Part shown: positions 36,464 through 46,228 of the stretch, piece after piece | How positions within the stretch are numbered: the stretch's first letter is position 1 | Layout: each line of letters opens with the position of its first letter | Assembly: GCF_000379765.1 (NCBI RefSeq) | Contig: NZ_KB903430.1 | Coordinates: 94,807-158,806 of the forward strand | DNA: 64,000 nucleotides | DNA from: Flexithrix dorotheae DSM 6795 | GTDB lineage: Bacteria > Bacteroidota > Bacteroidia > Cytophagales > Flammeovirgaceae | Direction: 5' to 3' | Translations under genes and position numbers: made by a program | Notes under the pieces: model-generated | What the model was told of the DNA's origin: nothing | Database searches by the model: none | Seen by the model: the letters and a program-made list of their open reading frames with translations, nothing else

Positions 36464-37587
36464 ACTTCAACCAATAAAAGTAAATATCCTAATAACGCTC
36501 CGCCCAGAATAACCCAAAATGTACTGATTTTTGGAAATCGAAAGGCCAAAACGATACTAGTAACCATAAGTAAAATGGCTTGCCATTCTGTGCCAACTTC
36601 ATAGCCTAATTTCAGAGTAACAGCAATCATAATTCCCACTGCACTGGCATTTACGGCATCCAGAAACTTAGATAAATAAACAGACCGCCTTAATAGGGGA
36701 ATCAACTTTACTAATAAAGCTACCAAAAAGAAAGAGGGCAAAAACATGCCCAGGGAAGCCCACAAGGCACCAGAAAGACCTCCCAACTGGTAACCCACAA
36801 AAGTTGAAGTAGTCAGGACAGGACCGGGAGTAAATTGCCCCATGGCAATGGCATCTAATAATTCCTGCTTGGTGAGCCAGCCTAATTTCTCTACCAATTC
36901 CGCATCGATGTAGGCCACTAACACATAACCACTGCCAAAAAGAAGTAAAGCTATTTTTAAAAATGAAAGGAAAATGGACGTGTTGCTCACCGAGACGGCC
37001 AATGGCTTGAACAACAACAATAATGGGGCAAAAACCCCTGCCTTTTTGGGCTTACTACCTGCACTTAGCCAAAGCATCCCTAAAATACCTCCACTTATAA
37101 TTAATAGGAATTCATCTAAACCATAAAGGGAAAGTGCCAAAATGAGAAACCCCAAAATGGCTAATTGCCAGTTTTTGAAAGCCTTTTTCCCCAATTTATA
37201 TGTAGCATTCAATATTATTCCAATCACTGCGGGTTTAATGCCATAAAAAAATGGGGCAATGGCGGGAATTTCGCCATACTCCACATAGACTATCGCTAAA
37301 ATTAAAGTGAATATAACAGCAGGAATGATAAAGGACATTCCCCCCACAATGAGCCCCAGCCATCCTGCACGCACATGACCACAGTGCATAGTCATTTGAG
37401 TAGAGTTCGGACCGGGGACTAAATTGGTAGCGCCCACCATATCCAGAAAATGCTGGTGGGTCATCCACTTTCGCTTATTCACCAATTCCTCCTCCATCAT
37501 GGCAATATGTGCTGCCGGGCCTCCAAAAGCGATACAACCCAGTTTAATAAAAACAAAAAATACTTCTTTGATTTTCTTTAAATCCAT
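36460..37587 (-). CDS. Chromate transporter family (ChrA/CHR) protein
   Basis: 375 residues, about ten membrane helices. The two homologous halves are clear: the first has GCIAFGGPAAHIAMME and NLVPGPNSTQ, the second GSGYVLVAYI and GQFTPGPVLTTSTFVGYQLGG. This is the long-chain CHR form that exports chromate or, in many bacteria, an unknown anion. It lies upstream of the toroid-like gene with a 4-base overlap (ATGA). A membrane anion transporter coupled to a glycan-type protein is an odd pairing. Chromate resistance itself is inferred only from the family. Confidence 0.9.
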   Translation of the reverse strand: MDLKKIKEVFFVFIKLGCIAFGGPAAHIAMMEEELVNKRKWMTHQHFLDMVGATNLVPGPNSTQMTMHCGHVRAGWLGLIVGGMSFIIPAVIFTLILAIVYVEYGEIPAIAPFFYGIKPAVIGIILNATYKLGKKAFKNWQLAILGFLILALSLYGLDEFLLIISGGILGMLWLSAGSKPKKAGVFAPLLLLFKPLAVSVSNTSIFLSFLKIALLLFGSGYVLVAYIDAELVEKLGWLTKQELLDAIAMGQFTPGPVLTTSTFVGYQLGGLSGALWASLGMFLPSFFLVALLVKLIPLLRRSVYLSKFLDAVNASAVGIMIAVTLKLGYEVGTEWQAILLMVTSIVLAFRFPKISTFWVILGGALLGYLLLLVEV

Positions 37588-37639
37588 TTAATCACCCAAA
37601 AGTTTTTAACTTCAATAGCATTTGCTAATTTTCAAGTCC

Positions 37640-37792
37640 TTAAGATAAAATTATCTGGATTATTTCCATTGTCTTATCGATTCTTTTTAAAAGAAGTGGT
37701 CTAAAGTTAAACCTTTCGGCTAGGAATGGTCGATTTTGCCCCGTGCTTTGAGTAGCGACTGCCCGGACAATTTTTCCTTCAATAATCTTCAT
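37640..37792 (-). CDS. Possible small protein of unknown function
   Basis: A 50-codon frame, ATG 37792 to TAA 37640-37642, begins MKIIEGKIVRAVATQ and contains RPFLAERFNF. The composition is protein-like (mixed charged and hydrophobic residues), and the frame stays open 12 codons further upstream. No family, signal or motif is recognised and no start signal is visible. It could equally be chance in an AT-rich spacer or the tail of a lost gene. Confidence 0.2.
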   Translation of the reverse strand: MKIIEGKIVRAVATQSTGQNRPFLAERFNFRPLLLKRIDKTMEIIQIILS

Positions 37793-37870
37793 TATTTGTT
37801 GGTGTGACCAATCCGAGTCAAAATTGTATTGCCTGAATCAAAATCTACTCATTCTCACCTGAAAATCCCT

Positions 37871-37878
37871 TACTTTTG
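37871..37878 (+). promoter_or_regulatory. Possible -7 box for the sulfatase gene
   Basis: TACTTTTG fits TAnnTTTG and lies 56 bases before the ATG of the sulfatase gene. A -33 TTG at the usual spacing is not clear. Confidence 0.35.
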
Positions 37879-37934
37879 ACAACTTCAAAAAGAATAATTT
37901 TAACCTGGCAAGATCTAAAAAAGATGCTTTTCTA

Positions 37935-39773
37935 ATGAATTTAAATTTTACAAACAATTTCATAATCCTGCTTTTCCTATTAATTAATGTGGGTTGTAGT
38001 CAGAATAACTCCAAAAGTTCAGCGAAAAAGCCTAACGTGATTATCATTCTTACAGACGATCAGGGCTATGGCGATCTTGCTATCAATGGTAATCCCTGGA
38101 TCAAAACCCCTGCGATGGACAGGTTGCTGCAATCTGGAATTAACTTCCAAAATTTTCATGTGGACCCTACCTGCTCCCCTACCCGGGCGGCTTTAATGAC
38201 GGGCCGGTATTCCGCCAGAGTTGGGGTTTGGATGACTTATATGGGCAGGCATCATCTGAATAGTGCAGAAATTACCATGGCGGATGTTTTCCGGCAAAAT
38301 GGCTATAAAACAGGCATAATTGGCAAGTGGCATTTGGGTGATAATTATCCTTTTCGCCCTTCAGACAGAGGTTTTGATGAATCACTTATTCACGGTTCTG
38401 GTGTAATTGGTGAAACTCCTGATATTTGGGAAAATGATTATTATGACGATACTTATTTCAGGAATAATCAACCCGAAAAATTCAAAGGATATTGTACAGA
38501 TATCTGGTTTGATGAAGCCAAAAAGTTCATTACGAAAAGCAAAGACAAACCATTCTTTCTTTACCTCCCCCTAAATTCTCCACATGGCCCATTGAATGTC
38601 CCCATTAAATATGTACGGCCCTATTTAAACAATCCCGAAATTCCTGAAGACAGGGCATGGTTTTATGGTATGATTGCCAATATTGATGAAAACCTGGAAT
38701 CATTTCAAAATTTCCTAATCAACCAGGGCCTTGAAGAAAACACCATCCTCATTTTTATGACTGATAATGGTACAGCCAGCGGGTTTATCGAAAACTCAAA
38801 CTCGGGCTTTAATGCAGGAATGCGAGGAAGAAAAGGTTCTCCATATGAGGGTGGACACCGGGTCCCCTTTGTAATGAAGTGGCCCAGAGGAGGTTGGAAT
38901 GCATACAAAGAAATCAATAACTTAACTGCTCATATTGATATTTTGCCCACTCTAATTGATGTATTGGATCTAAATACAGAAAAAGCAATACAGTTTGATG
39001 GCAGGAGCCTGTTGCCATTAATCAAAAATCCAAAAAACCCTGATTGGCAGGATCGCTCAATTGGTGTACATAATCAAATTTCTTTTGGTGAAAAACTGGA
39101 ACACGATCGACCGGTAAAATATAAAAAATATGCCGTGATGACAGAGCAATGGCGATTGGTAAATGGAAATGAACTTTATGAAATAAAAAAAGATATTGGG
39201 CAAAATCAGAATGTAATTTACCAATATCCCGAGATTGCTGCAAAAATGAATAAAAGTTATGAAGACTGGTGGGCAAGTATCTCTGAAAAATTTGATGAAT
39301 ACAACAGCACCATCATCGGTTCTCCCAAACAGGAAAAAGTAACCTTAAACTGTCAGTTTTGGCATGGAGATGATGTCCCTTACAACCAGGAGCATATCAG
39401 AAATGGCATGATGGCAAACGGTTTTTGGGATATTGATGTCGTAAAAGCAGGGAAATATAAATTTGTTTTGCGCAGGTGGCCCAGAGAACTGGATATACCT
39501 ATGCAGGAAATAGTACCAAACATTGACCGTGATACTTCCCGAATTTATAATGGCTTTAAACTTTACAACTTAAAAAGTAACCCTTTAAAGATTACAAAAG
39601 CGGGATTAAAAGTTGGTGATTTTGAAAGATCAATAGCTATAGCTGAAGGACAAAAAGAGGTGGCATTTGAAGTCAGTCTGAAAGAAGGAAAGCAATTTGT
39701 AGAAACGCAATTCATCCTTGAAAACGGAGATTCACTGGGTGCATATTACGTGTATATTGAACCTTTGGAATAA
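37935..39773 (+). CDS. Type I sulfatase lipoprotein
   Basis: 612 residues. Lipobox VGCS (Cys21) gives a lipid anchor. The sulfatase metal motif ILTDDQGYGD is at 38-47, and the formylglycine signature Cys80-Ser-Pro-Thr-Arg84 followed by AALMTGRYSARVG shows the type I S1 family. GIIGKWHLGD and FMTDNGTASGF carry further metal and sulfate-binding residues. It needs a formylglycine-generating enzyme to be active; none is in the window. The C-terminal ~180 residues are a beta-rich extension. It would remove sulfate esters from glycans and fits the sialidase and beta-helix neighbours. Confidence 0.92.
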   Translation: MNLNFTNNFIILLFLLINVGCSQNNSKSSAKKPNVIIILTDDQGYGDLAINGNPWIKTPAMDRLLQSGINFQNFHVDPTCSPTRAALMTGRYSARVGVWMTYMGRHHLNSAEITMADVFRQNGYKTGIIGKWHLGDNYPFRPSDRGFDESLIHGSGVIGETPDIWENDYYDDTYFRNNQPEKFKGYCTDIWFDEAKKFITKSKDKPFFLYLPLNSPHGPLNVPIKYVRPYLNNPEIPEDRAWFYGMIANIDENLESFQNFLINQGLEENTILIFMTDNGTASGFIENSNSGFNAGMRGRKGSPYEGGHRVPFVMKWPRGGWNAYKEINNLTAHIDILPTLIDVLDLNTEKAIQFDGRSLLPLIKNPKNPDWQDRSIGVHNQISFGEKLEHDRPVKYKKYAVMTEQWRLVNGNELYEIKKDIGQNQNVIYQYPEIAAKMNKSYEDWWASISEKFDEYNSTIIGSPKQEKVTLNCQFWHGDDVPYNQEHIRNGMMANGFWDIDVVKAGKYKFVLRRWPRELDIPMQEIVPNIDRDTSRIYNGFKLYNLKSNPLKITKAGLKVGDFERSIAIAEGQKEVAFEVSLKEGKQFVETQFILENGDSLGAYYVYIEPLE

Positions 39774-39932
39774 GGCAACTACTCCAGGATTTCAAATCAC
39801 AAATGAAGTATATATAACGCCTTATTGGGGTTAGTCAGTCAGCTATAGGATACAGAGGAGGTTTTTAACTTTAATAATTAATCCCTGAAGGACTTCATAT
39901 AATTCTGAAGCAAAGACTTAATGCTTGTCGGA

Positions 39933-40463
39933 CTAATCATAAAATTCCTGAGGATACTCCACAATTCCATTGACATTTCCCAAAGCATTTTCAACCAGTT
40001 CTATAGACATACAATTTGCTTTAGGGACATCAAAAGGTAAATCAATTCCAAATTCATCAGCTCTTTTATAACCAAATCGGGGATAATAGTCCTGATGTCC
40101 GAGGAGAATTACAGATTGAAAACCCAACTTTTTGGCCGCCTCATGTGCATGGGAGATTAACTTTCCTCCTATTCCCCTATTTTGGAATTCGGGTAAAACA
40201 CTTACCGGAGCCAAAGCCAGAGAATCGAATTTCCCCCGGGTATTTTTAATTTTTATCTTAGTGAGCAAAATATGCCCAACGATCTGGTTATTGAAAGTGG
40301 CTACTATTGACAATTCCGGTATAAATGCCTTTGACTTCCTTAATCTTTCCACAAGATACTGCTCCTGATGATCACTAATTTTTTCATGGCTGAATGCTTT
40401 TTCTATCAACCTGAAAACAGCAGAATGATCCTCCGGGTTTTCCTGCCTTAAGAAGACTTCCAT
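39933..40463 (-). CDS. GNAT-family N-acetyltransferase (YhbS-like)
   Basis: 176 residues, cytoplasmic. The GNAT core is complete: MEVFLRQENPEDHSAVFRL as first strand and helix, then ALAPVSVLPEFQNRGIGGKLI with the acetyl-CoA loop QNRGIGG at about 93-99, and GHQDYYPRFGYKRADEFGI near the end. This is the arrangement of YhbS-like acetyltransferases. The substrate is not known. It is separate from the glycan genes in function as far as can be seen. Confidence 0.85.
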   Translation of the reverse strand: MEVFLRQENPEDHSAVFRLIEKAFSHEKISDHQEQYLVERLRKSKAFIPELSIVATFNNQIVGHILLTKIKIKNTRGKFDSLALAPVSVLPEFQNRGIGGKLISHAHEAAKKLGFQSVILLGHQDYYPRFGYKRADEFGIDLPFDVPKANCMSIELVENALGNVNGIVEYPQEFYD

Positions 40464-40486
40464 AGTATGTCAGCTTTTTTGTACGC

Positions 40487-42133
40487 TCATTTTTTAACCT
40501 TTACTTCCTTAAACATAAAGGAGTTATCACTGATTCTCAAGCCCTTACCACTGGCCGTTGTCACATTTTTAAGGATTACTTCTTTGGTTTTAACATAGGG
40601 ATACTTCTCCTGATAAGTATCATCAGTCATTTCTGAATTGAAATCTCTAAAAATAGCAGGACCCTGATAATCCTCAGGATGGTTGGAATCCTGAATTTGC
40701 AAATTTTCAATGATGATTTTTTCCGGCATATAACAAGTATAGCCAAAATCATGTTGCCCGGAATATGATCCGCTTATCAGGGCTGCACTGGTAGAATTTC
40801 CATTTTCAGGCACGAAAATGCAATTACGAATAATAAATTCCCCCTGCCAAGTACTGCCATAATCGGAACGCAAATTGACAAGACTCCTTCCCCGGATGGT
40901 TGAATTTTCTACGATTAGGGTACCACTGCCAATGGCATTAATTCCCATGTGGCCCAGCGTAGAATTCCGGATGGTGGCATTAGCCACACCTTTATGGGCA
41001 TCGAAGCGGGAAAAGCTACAATTATCATAAAGAAGATTCTTGCTATAATTAGAACCAAGGATACCCCAATAAGTCCGGTCATTGATGTCATTAGTCTGAC
41101 TACAATTCACAAAAGATACATTAAGGGCACGGTTTACCGATAAATCATAAGTGCCCATGGAAACAGGCTTCCCGGCTCTGCCTATTGTACGATAAGTTTT
41201 ATGACCGGTAAGGATGGTATTTTTTACCGTTACATAAGCGCAGTCACCAATATTGAGAAAACCGCTATAAGGTGCACCGGAATCTCCTTCCCCTTTTATC
41301 CTGTGCTCCAGCCCTTCCACAATCACATTTGAACGTCTGATCTGTATGTTCCGGCTATAATAATTATATTTGGATTCATCCTGATTGGCAATGGTGGTAA
41401 ATCGGCCACCAGTGATGGTCAAAGTATTTTCCTCAATGGGGAGGGCAGAAATTTTCGTGATCTGGTCAAAATCCCAGATAATCGGGGAATTCATATCTAC
41501 CTGGCCATTTTTATCCACCACAAAAATATCTGTTTGCATCGAACCATTGTTCTGATTAAGTCCAAACCGGATATAGTGCTTTTTATGTGCATTGGTCACT
41601 GTAATCAGGCAGGGACCTGGCAAAGAAACTTCAATTTTTTCCTGATTTTTTTTAAGTGTACTGATCAATTCAATTTTAAACGGCTCCATTCCGGAACTGA
41701 CCATAAACACCGGGGCTTTATTGTTTTCCACCTGAGTATCATCAATAATGAAGGCTGCTGTTCCAAAATCGGTATCAGTCCCGATTACTGCGATTCTTTC
41801 CTTTTCCCCAATATAATAAGTTGCGCCTTTATCCGCTTTTACCTGAAGTTCGTGTTGATTGGCAAAAGCATGTGTAGCAGCAATTGCGTTTATATCATCT
41901 GTTTTGCCATCGCCTTTGGCGCCAAAATCACTATAACTAACCTTTCCAGCAGATTTAAGCTTTTTGGCTTTTTTAGGGGAAACATTTACATATAACACCC
42001 CATTTTCACCGACACTGACCTGGGTTTTATTCTTTTCGGAGGTGATCACTACATTTTCCGAAGGCTTTTTGGTTTGTCCCTGCACCATCATTGCACAGGC
42101 TAATAATAAGATTGTAAAAGGTAAAAATTTCAT
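40487..42133 (-). CDS. Secreted right-handed beta-helix protein (pectate-lyase-superfamily type)
   Basis: 548 residues with a signal peptide ending VQGQ. The N-terminal VSYSDFGAKGDGKTDDINAI motif is the hallmark of the GH28-like/pectate lyase 3 superfamily. A long parallel beta-helix follows, with regular short repeats rich in Asn, Gly and Ile (NVIVEGLEHRI, YVTVKNTILTG, NSTLGHMGINAIGSGTLIVE). Catalytic residues cannot be assigned without structural comparison, so hydrolase and lyase activities both remain possible. Its place near the sulfatase and sialidase supports a polysaccharide role. Confidence 0.8.
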   Translation of the reverse strand: MKFLPFTILLLACAMMVQGQTKKPSENVVITSEKNKTQVSVGENGVLYVNVSPKKAKKLKSAGKVSYSDFGAKGDGKTDDINAIAATHAFANQHELQVKADKGATYYIGEKERIAVIGTDTDFGTAAFIIDDTQVENNKAPVFMVSSGMEPFKIELISTLKKNQEKIEVSLPGPCLITVTNAHKKHYIRFGLNQNNGSMQTDIFVVDKNGQVDMNSPIIWDFDQITKISALPIEENTLTITGGRFTTIANQDESKYNYYSRNIQIRRSNVIVEGLEHRIKGEGDSGAPYSGFLNIGDCAYVTVKNTILTGHKTYRTIGRAGKPVSMGTYDLSVNRALNVSFVNCSQTNDINDRTYWGILGSNYSKNLLYDNCSFSRFDAHKGVANATIRNSTLGHMGINAIGSGTLIVENSTIRGRSLVNLRSDYGSTWQGEFIIRNCIFVPENGNSTSAALISGSYSGQHDFGYTCYMPEKIIIENLQIQDSNHPEDYQGPAIFRDFNSEMTDDTYQEKYPYVKTKEVILKNVTTASGKGLRISDNSFMFKEVKVKK

Positions 42134-42346
42134 TGTAAGCTAATTTTAAAAATATCAATTCAATTAAGTTTATTGATGGCATGTTTACAAATCTTTTTTA
42201 CCTCAAACAGGCTATTTTCAGGTTTAAACAATTAAAATTATTCAACAGGCTAGAAAGTCTTCTGGTTTGTCTGTTAAGCAGATTAAAACCATTGACTCCA
42301 TAAAATCGGCCTGGCCTGCAGGGAAATCCGAATTTAAATTTATCCT

Positions 42347-43273
42347 TTAATTAAATGATTTTCGAAATTCCAGAGGAGACATTTCAGTTTTGTTTTTAAA
42401 AAGTTTATTAAAGGAAGTGGGATGCTCAAACCCCAAATTATAAGCAATCTCACTGATGGAAAGTTGAGTAACAGATAATTGTTCTTTGGCTTTATCAATC
42501 AATTTATGGTGAATGAGTTGCTGGGTATTCATGCCGGTTAAAGACTTTAGCATACTGCTTAAATAATTTGAAGAAAGATTTAGCTCATTTGCCACTTGCT
42601 CCACAGTTGGCAAACCGAGTCCCATCAGGTTATCCCGATTAAAATAATCTGACAATAAAACTTCCACCCGTTCCAAAAGCTGATGATTTGATTTTTTACG
42701 GGTAATGAATTGCCGTTCATAAAAGCGCTCGGCATAATTCAACAATAACTCCAGTTGGGATAATATAATTTTCTGACTGAACTTATCGATATTGCCCTGG
42801 TATTCACGCTCTATATTTTTCAGGATATCCACCATCAAAAGCTCTTCTTTTTCTGATAAAAACAAGGCTTCGTGAATGGAATAACTAAAAAATTCATAGG
42901 ATTTAATGGTTTTTGCTAAGGGAGTATTCCATAAAAAATCCGGATGAATAAAAAGCAACCAACCCGTAGGCTTTAATGCGGTATCCGCACCTACGTTTGG
43001 ATTGCTTCCAATACTCATCACCTGATTGGGGGAAATAAAAGTCATCAAGCCTTCATCAAAATCATAGGACTGCTGGCCATAAAAAAATTTATAGGGGACA
43101 TTTCGTTTTAAACCAATGGAATAGTAATCCTGCACCAACTTCCACCCTTTTATGTCTTCCGGGTACCGCACTTTGCTGTAATCTACCAAACTAACCAAAG
43201 GATGTGCAGGTGCAGGAAGATTTGCGAAATTGTGGTAATCGCTAATTTTGGAGAAACGATTTAAATTTGCCAT
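42347..43273 (-). CDS. AraC-family transcriptional regulator
   Basis: 308 residues. The N-terminal ~180 residues form an AraC-type cupin-like effector domain. The C-terminal two helix-turn-helix motifs are at about 200-305: VEQVANELNLSSNYLSSMLKSLTGMN and LSISEIAYNLGFEHPTSFNKLFKNKTEMSPLEFR. It probably controls neighbouring genes; the SDR gene directly upstream on the same strand is the nearest candidate. The effector is unknown. Confidence 0.88.
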   Translation of the reverse strand: MANLNRFSKISDYHNFANLPAPAHPLVSLVDYSKVRYPEDIKGWKLVQDYYSIGLKRNVPYKFFYGQQSYDFDEGLMTFISPNQVMSIGSNPNVGADTALKPTGWLLFIHPDFLWNTPLAKTIKSYEFFSYSIHEALFLSEKEELLMVDILKNIEREYQGNIDKFSQKIILSQLELLLNYAERFYERQFITRKKSNHQLLERVEVLLSDYFNRDNLMGLGLPTVEQVANELNLSSNYLSSMLKSLTGMNTQQLIHHKLIDKAKEQLSVTQLSISEIAYNLGFEHPTSFNKLFKNKTEMSPLEFRKSFN

Positions 43274-43347
43274 ACGATAAAGATATGAACGGAATAATAG
43301 TTTTTCCCTTTAATTCTATTTTCAGGTTTTAAACAATCAATAATTTC

Positions 43348-44106
43348 CTATAAAAGCATTCCACCAGAGGCTTCAATGCGTTGTCCATTGATCCAACCAG
43401 CCTTACCAGAACACAAGAAAGCAACCACTCCTCCAATGTCTTCCGGTTCGCCCACTCTGCCCAATGCGGTAAGATTGGAAATAATTGTCCTTTTTTCTTC
43501 ATTGTCCCGGTTGGTACCTCCACCAAAATCTGTGGCAATGGCTCCCGGAGCAAGTACATTAGCGGTAATTTTTCTTGCACTCAGTTCTTTTGCCAGGTAG
43601 CGGGTGAAGACTTCAATTCCTCCTTTCATCATGGCATAAGCAGATGCACCAGGAAAACTAAAACGGGTCAGCCCACTTGAAATATTAATAATTTTCCCAC
43701 CATCATTCAGGTATGGTAATGCCGCCTGAGTTAAGAAATATACACTTTTTAAATGGACATTTACCATTTCATCAAAATCTGATGCTGTAGTATCTTTAAA
43801 AGGTTTATACAATCCAGTTCCAGCATTGTTAATTAAAAAATCAAAGTAGGAATTTCCATTTTTTCCTTGTAGGAAAGAGGAGATTTCTTCCATTAATGCT
43901 TTTCCTGACATTGGATTGTTGGCATCATACTGAAACGCTGTAGCTCCTGATCCCAAATTTTCAATTTCAGTAATGACCTCTTTTGCCTTAACTTCATTGC
44001 TGTGGTAGGTAAATAAAATATGTACCCCATCATTGGCAAGGTTTAAAGCCATTTCTCTTCCTAAACCTCTACTTCCTCCAGTTATAAGTGCGATCTTGTT
44101 TTTCAT
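43348..44106 (-). CDS. Short-chain dehydrogenase/reductase
   Basis: 252 residues, cytoplasmic. The Rossmann motif TGGSRGLGREMA binds NAD(P), NNAG supports it, and the catalytic Ser-Tyr-Lys is in NISSGLTRFSFPGASAYAMMKGG. A C-terminal GRVGEPEDIGGVVAFLCSGKAGWING segment is typical of classical SDRs such as 3-oxoacyl reductase or glucose-dehydrogenase-like members. The substrate cannot be told. It lies between two AraC regulators, one of which likely controls it. Confidence 0.9.
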   Translation of the reverse strand: MKNKIALITGGSRGLGREMALNLANDGVHILFTYHSNEVKAKEVITEIENLGSGATAFQYDANNPMSGKALMEEISSFLQGKNGNSYFDFLINNAGTGLYKPFKDTTASDFDEMVNVHLKSVYFLTQAALPYLNDGGKIINISSGLTRFSFPGASAYAMMKGGIEVFTRYLAKELSARKITANVLAPGAIATDFGGGTNRDNEEKRTIISNLTALGRVGEPEDIGGVVAFLCSGKAGWINGQRIEASGGMLL

Positions 44107-44239
44107 TATGTTTTATTGTTTTAAAATGACATTACAAATGTAGAGCATATTACATCCTGAAACTTTTCCAAATCATTGTTAAACCTGTCCTTTTCCTCTT
44201 TTTACGGGGGCGGGTAAAATAAGCTTCCCAAAAACTGTA

Positions 44240-44272
44240 AAATCCGGTGTGGCTGTTCACCCCACCGGATTT
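44240..44272 (-). terminator. Terminator hairpin after the MBL-fold gene
   Basis: Perfect 10-base arms aaatccggtg (44240-44249) and caccggattt (44263-44272). Read on the minus strand it is followed by tttacagttttt. It lies 23 bases beyond the stop of the minus-strand gene at 44295. Confidence 0.7.
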
Positions 44273-44294
44273 CAGTACTTCATAACTAGTAATT

Positions 44295-45050
44295 TTATAA
44301 AGTTAGTGATTCTCCATCTTTCGGAATGAATATTTCAAGGTTTTCACGGTTGAAAGCAGCTTTCAATGATTCTCTTGTAACTTTACAATGGTCCAAGGAT
44401 TCTATGTGTACAGAAATAATTTGGGCATTTGGCGCTTTTTTGGCGACTTTAATGGTCTCCTTCTCATCCATTAGTATTCTGTCCTTACCCATAAATATGG
44501 CTCCTCCTGAATTGGTAATGATAATTTCAGGGTTAAACTTTTCAATATTAGCTTCTATTTCATCATCCCAAATACAATCCCCAACAATATATATGGTCGG
44601 ATAGTCGGTAGCTTTCAAAACAAAGCCAGATACTTCACCTAATTGTGGTAAAATTTCGGCAGGCCCATGCTTTCCGCTTGTCCTCACGATGTTGATGTCA
44701 TAAAAACTGGCTGTATCGGAAATACTTTCTACCTGGGTAAAATTTGCGTTTTTTACCAGTTCATTGTCAGCGGGTTGCGTGTAAAAAGGTAAATCTTTAT
44801 CCAATACTTCCATCGCTTTTTGATCAAAATGATCCGGATGAGAGTGAGTCAGTAAAACAGCATCTATATCCTGGGTTATTTTTTCAATAGAAAAAGGCAG
44901 GTCTTTAGTAGGATTTAAATTTTGATTTGGCACCACAAAAGACATAAAGCTGTTTTTGGGAGACAGCATTGGGTCTACCAAAATAGTTTTTCCTGCATAC
45001 GAAAGTTTTAAGGTTGCATTCCTGATTAATTGAATTTCTACTTGTTTCAT
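44295..45050 (-). CDS. Metallo-beta-lactamase-fold hydrolase (UlaG-like)
   Basis: 251 residues from ATG 45050 (MKQVEIQLIRNATLKLSY); an upstream ATG at 45071 adds seven residues. The metal motif LLTHSHPDHFD is clear, with later ligands in IYIVGDCIWDDE and SVHIESLDHC. An early NATLKLSYAGKTILVDPML matches the UlaG-like branch, which hydrolyses small phosphorylated lactones or similar substrates; the fold is not itself evidence of antibiotic resistance. The substrate is not known. The next gene upstream encodes an AraC regulator that likely controls it. Confidence 0.88.
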   Translation of the reverse strand: MKQVEIQLIRNATLKLSYAGKTILVDPMLSPKNSFMSFVVPNQNLNPTKDLPFSIEKITQDIDAVLLTHSHPDHFDQKAMEVLDKDLPFYTQPADNELVKNANFTQVESISDTASFYDINIVRTSGKHGPAEILPQLGEVSGFVLKATDYPTIYIVGDCIWDDEIEANIEKFNPEIIITNSGGAIFMGKDRILMDEKETIKVAKKAPNAQIISVHIESLDHCKVTRESLKAAFNRENLEIFIPKDGESLTL

Positions 45051-45182
45051 CTTTTTTTGTTTTTTGCCCATTGCTTAATTTGGAAAAGCAATGAATGGTT
45101 ATAACAAATACTTTTTTTGTGTTTTTTTGATGAAGCAAAGTTTAAATGATTGTAAGAAAAATCTGCTACCAAACTTTGGTTG

Positions 45183-46049
45183 TTAGTTACCATTTTGATA
45201 ATCGGTTCTAAAATCATGAGGAGTTATCCCTTCCTTTTTTTTAAAAAGCCGGGTCAGGTGTTGAGGCTCTGAAAAATGAAATTCGTTGGCTATTTCAGCA
45301 ATGGTATTTGTTGAATAAATGAGCTTCATTTTTATTTCAAACAAAAGGCGGGATTTAATAAAATCGGTAGCGGTTACATTAAATTGTTGTTTTACTTTTT
45401 TGTTTAAGGTAACCCGGCTTACCTCCATCAATTCTAAATACTCTTCAATGCGGTGTTTTGTGTAGATGTGCGTCTCTACCAGTTTTCTGAACTGATAGGC
45501 AATGTTGTCTAAGGAAATATTTGTCTCAATATTATTCTTTTTTGCATAATCCCGATTTAATTGAATAAGAATATAATACAGTATGGAACGGATGAGGTGG
45601 ACACTATCATTTTGAGGCTTTGCAAGCTCCTGTTTAATTTCTGTCAGTTTTGCGAAATAAGCATCTATTTCCTGGTCATAAACATTAAAAGAAAGAGGCC
45701 ATTCGGTCTGATAAAAATAGAGCAGACGATAGGTAAAATATTTGTCAGAGAAAAATTCATTTAAAAAATCTTCCTGGAAAACCAAAATGTGAGCTTCTAT
45801 TTGGCTTTTTTCAATAAACCACTGGTGCTTTTGGTTTTGTGATATAAATATGATGGAATTGTCCCTTAGCTTTAATTTTTTGTTGTTTAACAGAAGATGT
45901 CCCTGGGCTTTTTTGAGAAAAACAATTTGAAAGAAATCTGTGGATTGCAATTGGCCTGATAAAGTATCCTCATACTTTTCATCTATTTGAATAATATTCA
46001 GGAGAAAATCTACTCCGCATATCGTTTTATTAAACTTTATATATTTCAT
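45183..46049 (-). CDS. AraC-family transcriptional regulator
   Basis: 288 residues. The effector domain is cupin-like (about 1-170: FFQIVFLKKAQGHLLLNNKKL, DNSIIFISQNQKHQWFI). The DNA-binding domain holds two helix-turn-helix motifs at about 185-285: VETHIYTKHRIEEYLELMEVSRVTLNKK and NTIAEIANEFHFSEPQHLTRLFKKKEGITPHDF. It probably regulates the MBL-fold gene that lies downstream. The signal molecule is unknown. Confidence 0.88.
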   Translation of the reverse strand: MKYIKFNKTICGVDFLLNIIQIDEKYEDTLSGQLQSTDFFQIVFLKKAQGHLLLNNKKLKLRDNSIIFISQNQKHQWFIEKSQIEAHILVFQEDFLNEFFSDKYFTYRLLYFYQTEWPLSFNVYDQEIDAYFAKLTEIKQELAKPQNDSVHLIRSILYYILIQLNRDYAKKNNIETNISLDNIAYQFRKLVETHIYTKHRIEEYLELMEVSRVTLNKKVKQQFNVTATDFIKSRLLFEIKMKLIYSTNTIAEIANEFHFSEPQHLTRLFKKKEGITPHDFRTDYQNGN

Positions 46050-46228
46050 TCAAATAATGTGTTAGTGACACACCACCGCATAGCTTGAAATACTCTGCCT
46101 ACCTGTAAATTTGATATTAGCGCTATAAAAATAGTGCTTTGAACCTGAGGTTTTCAAACGTAAAAGTAGGAAAAGTGGGAAAACCTAAAAAAATTCCAGC
46201 TACCAATTATGAAATAAACAATATGAAA

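Larger units (their letters stand above)
37588..37934. other. Intergenic region between divergent genes
   Basis: 347 bases. A TACTTTTG box lies about 57 bases before the sulfatase start. The minus strand has a 50-codon ATG frame at 37640-37792 that I cannot identify. I see no repeat or RNA gene. Confidence 0.45.

Noticed and set aside
44295..45050. Carbapenemase (class B beta-lactamase)
   Set aside because: The metal motif is shared by the whole MBL fold; the N-terminal region resembles UlaG-type hydrolases and there is no signal peptide.
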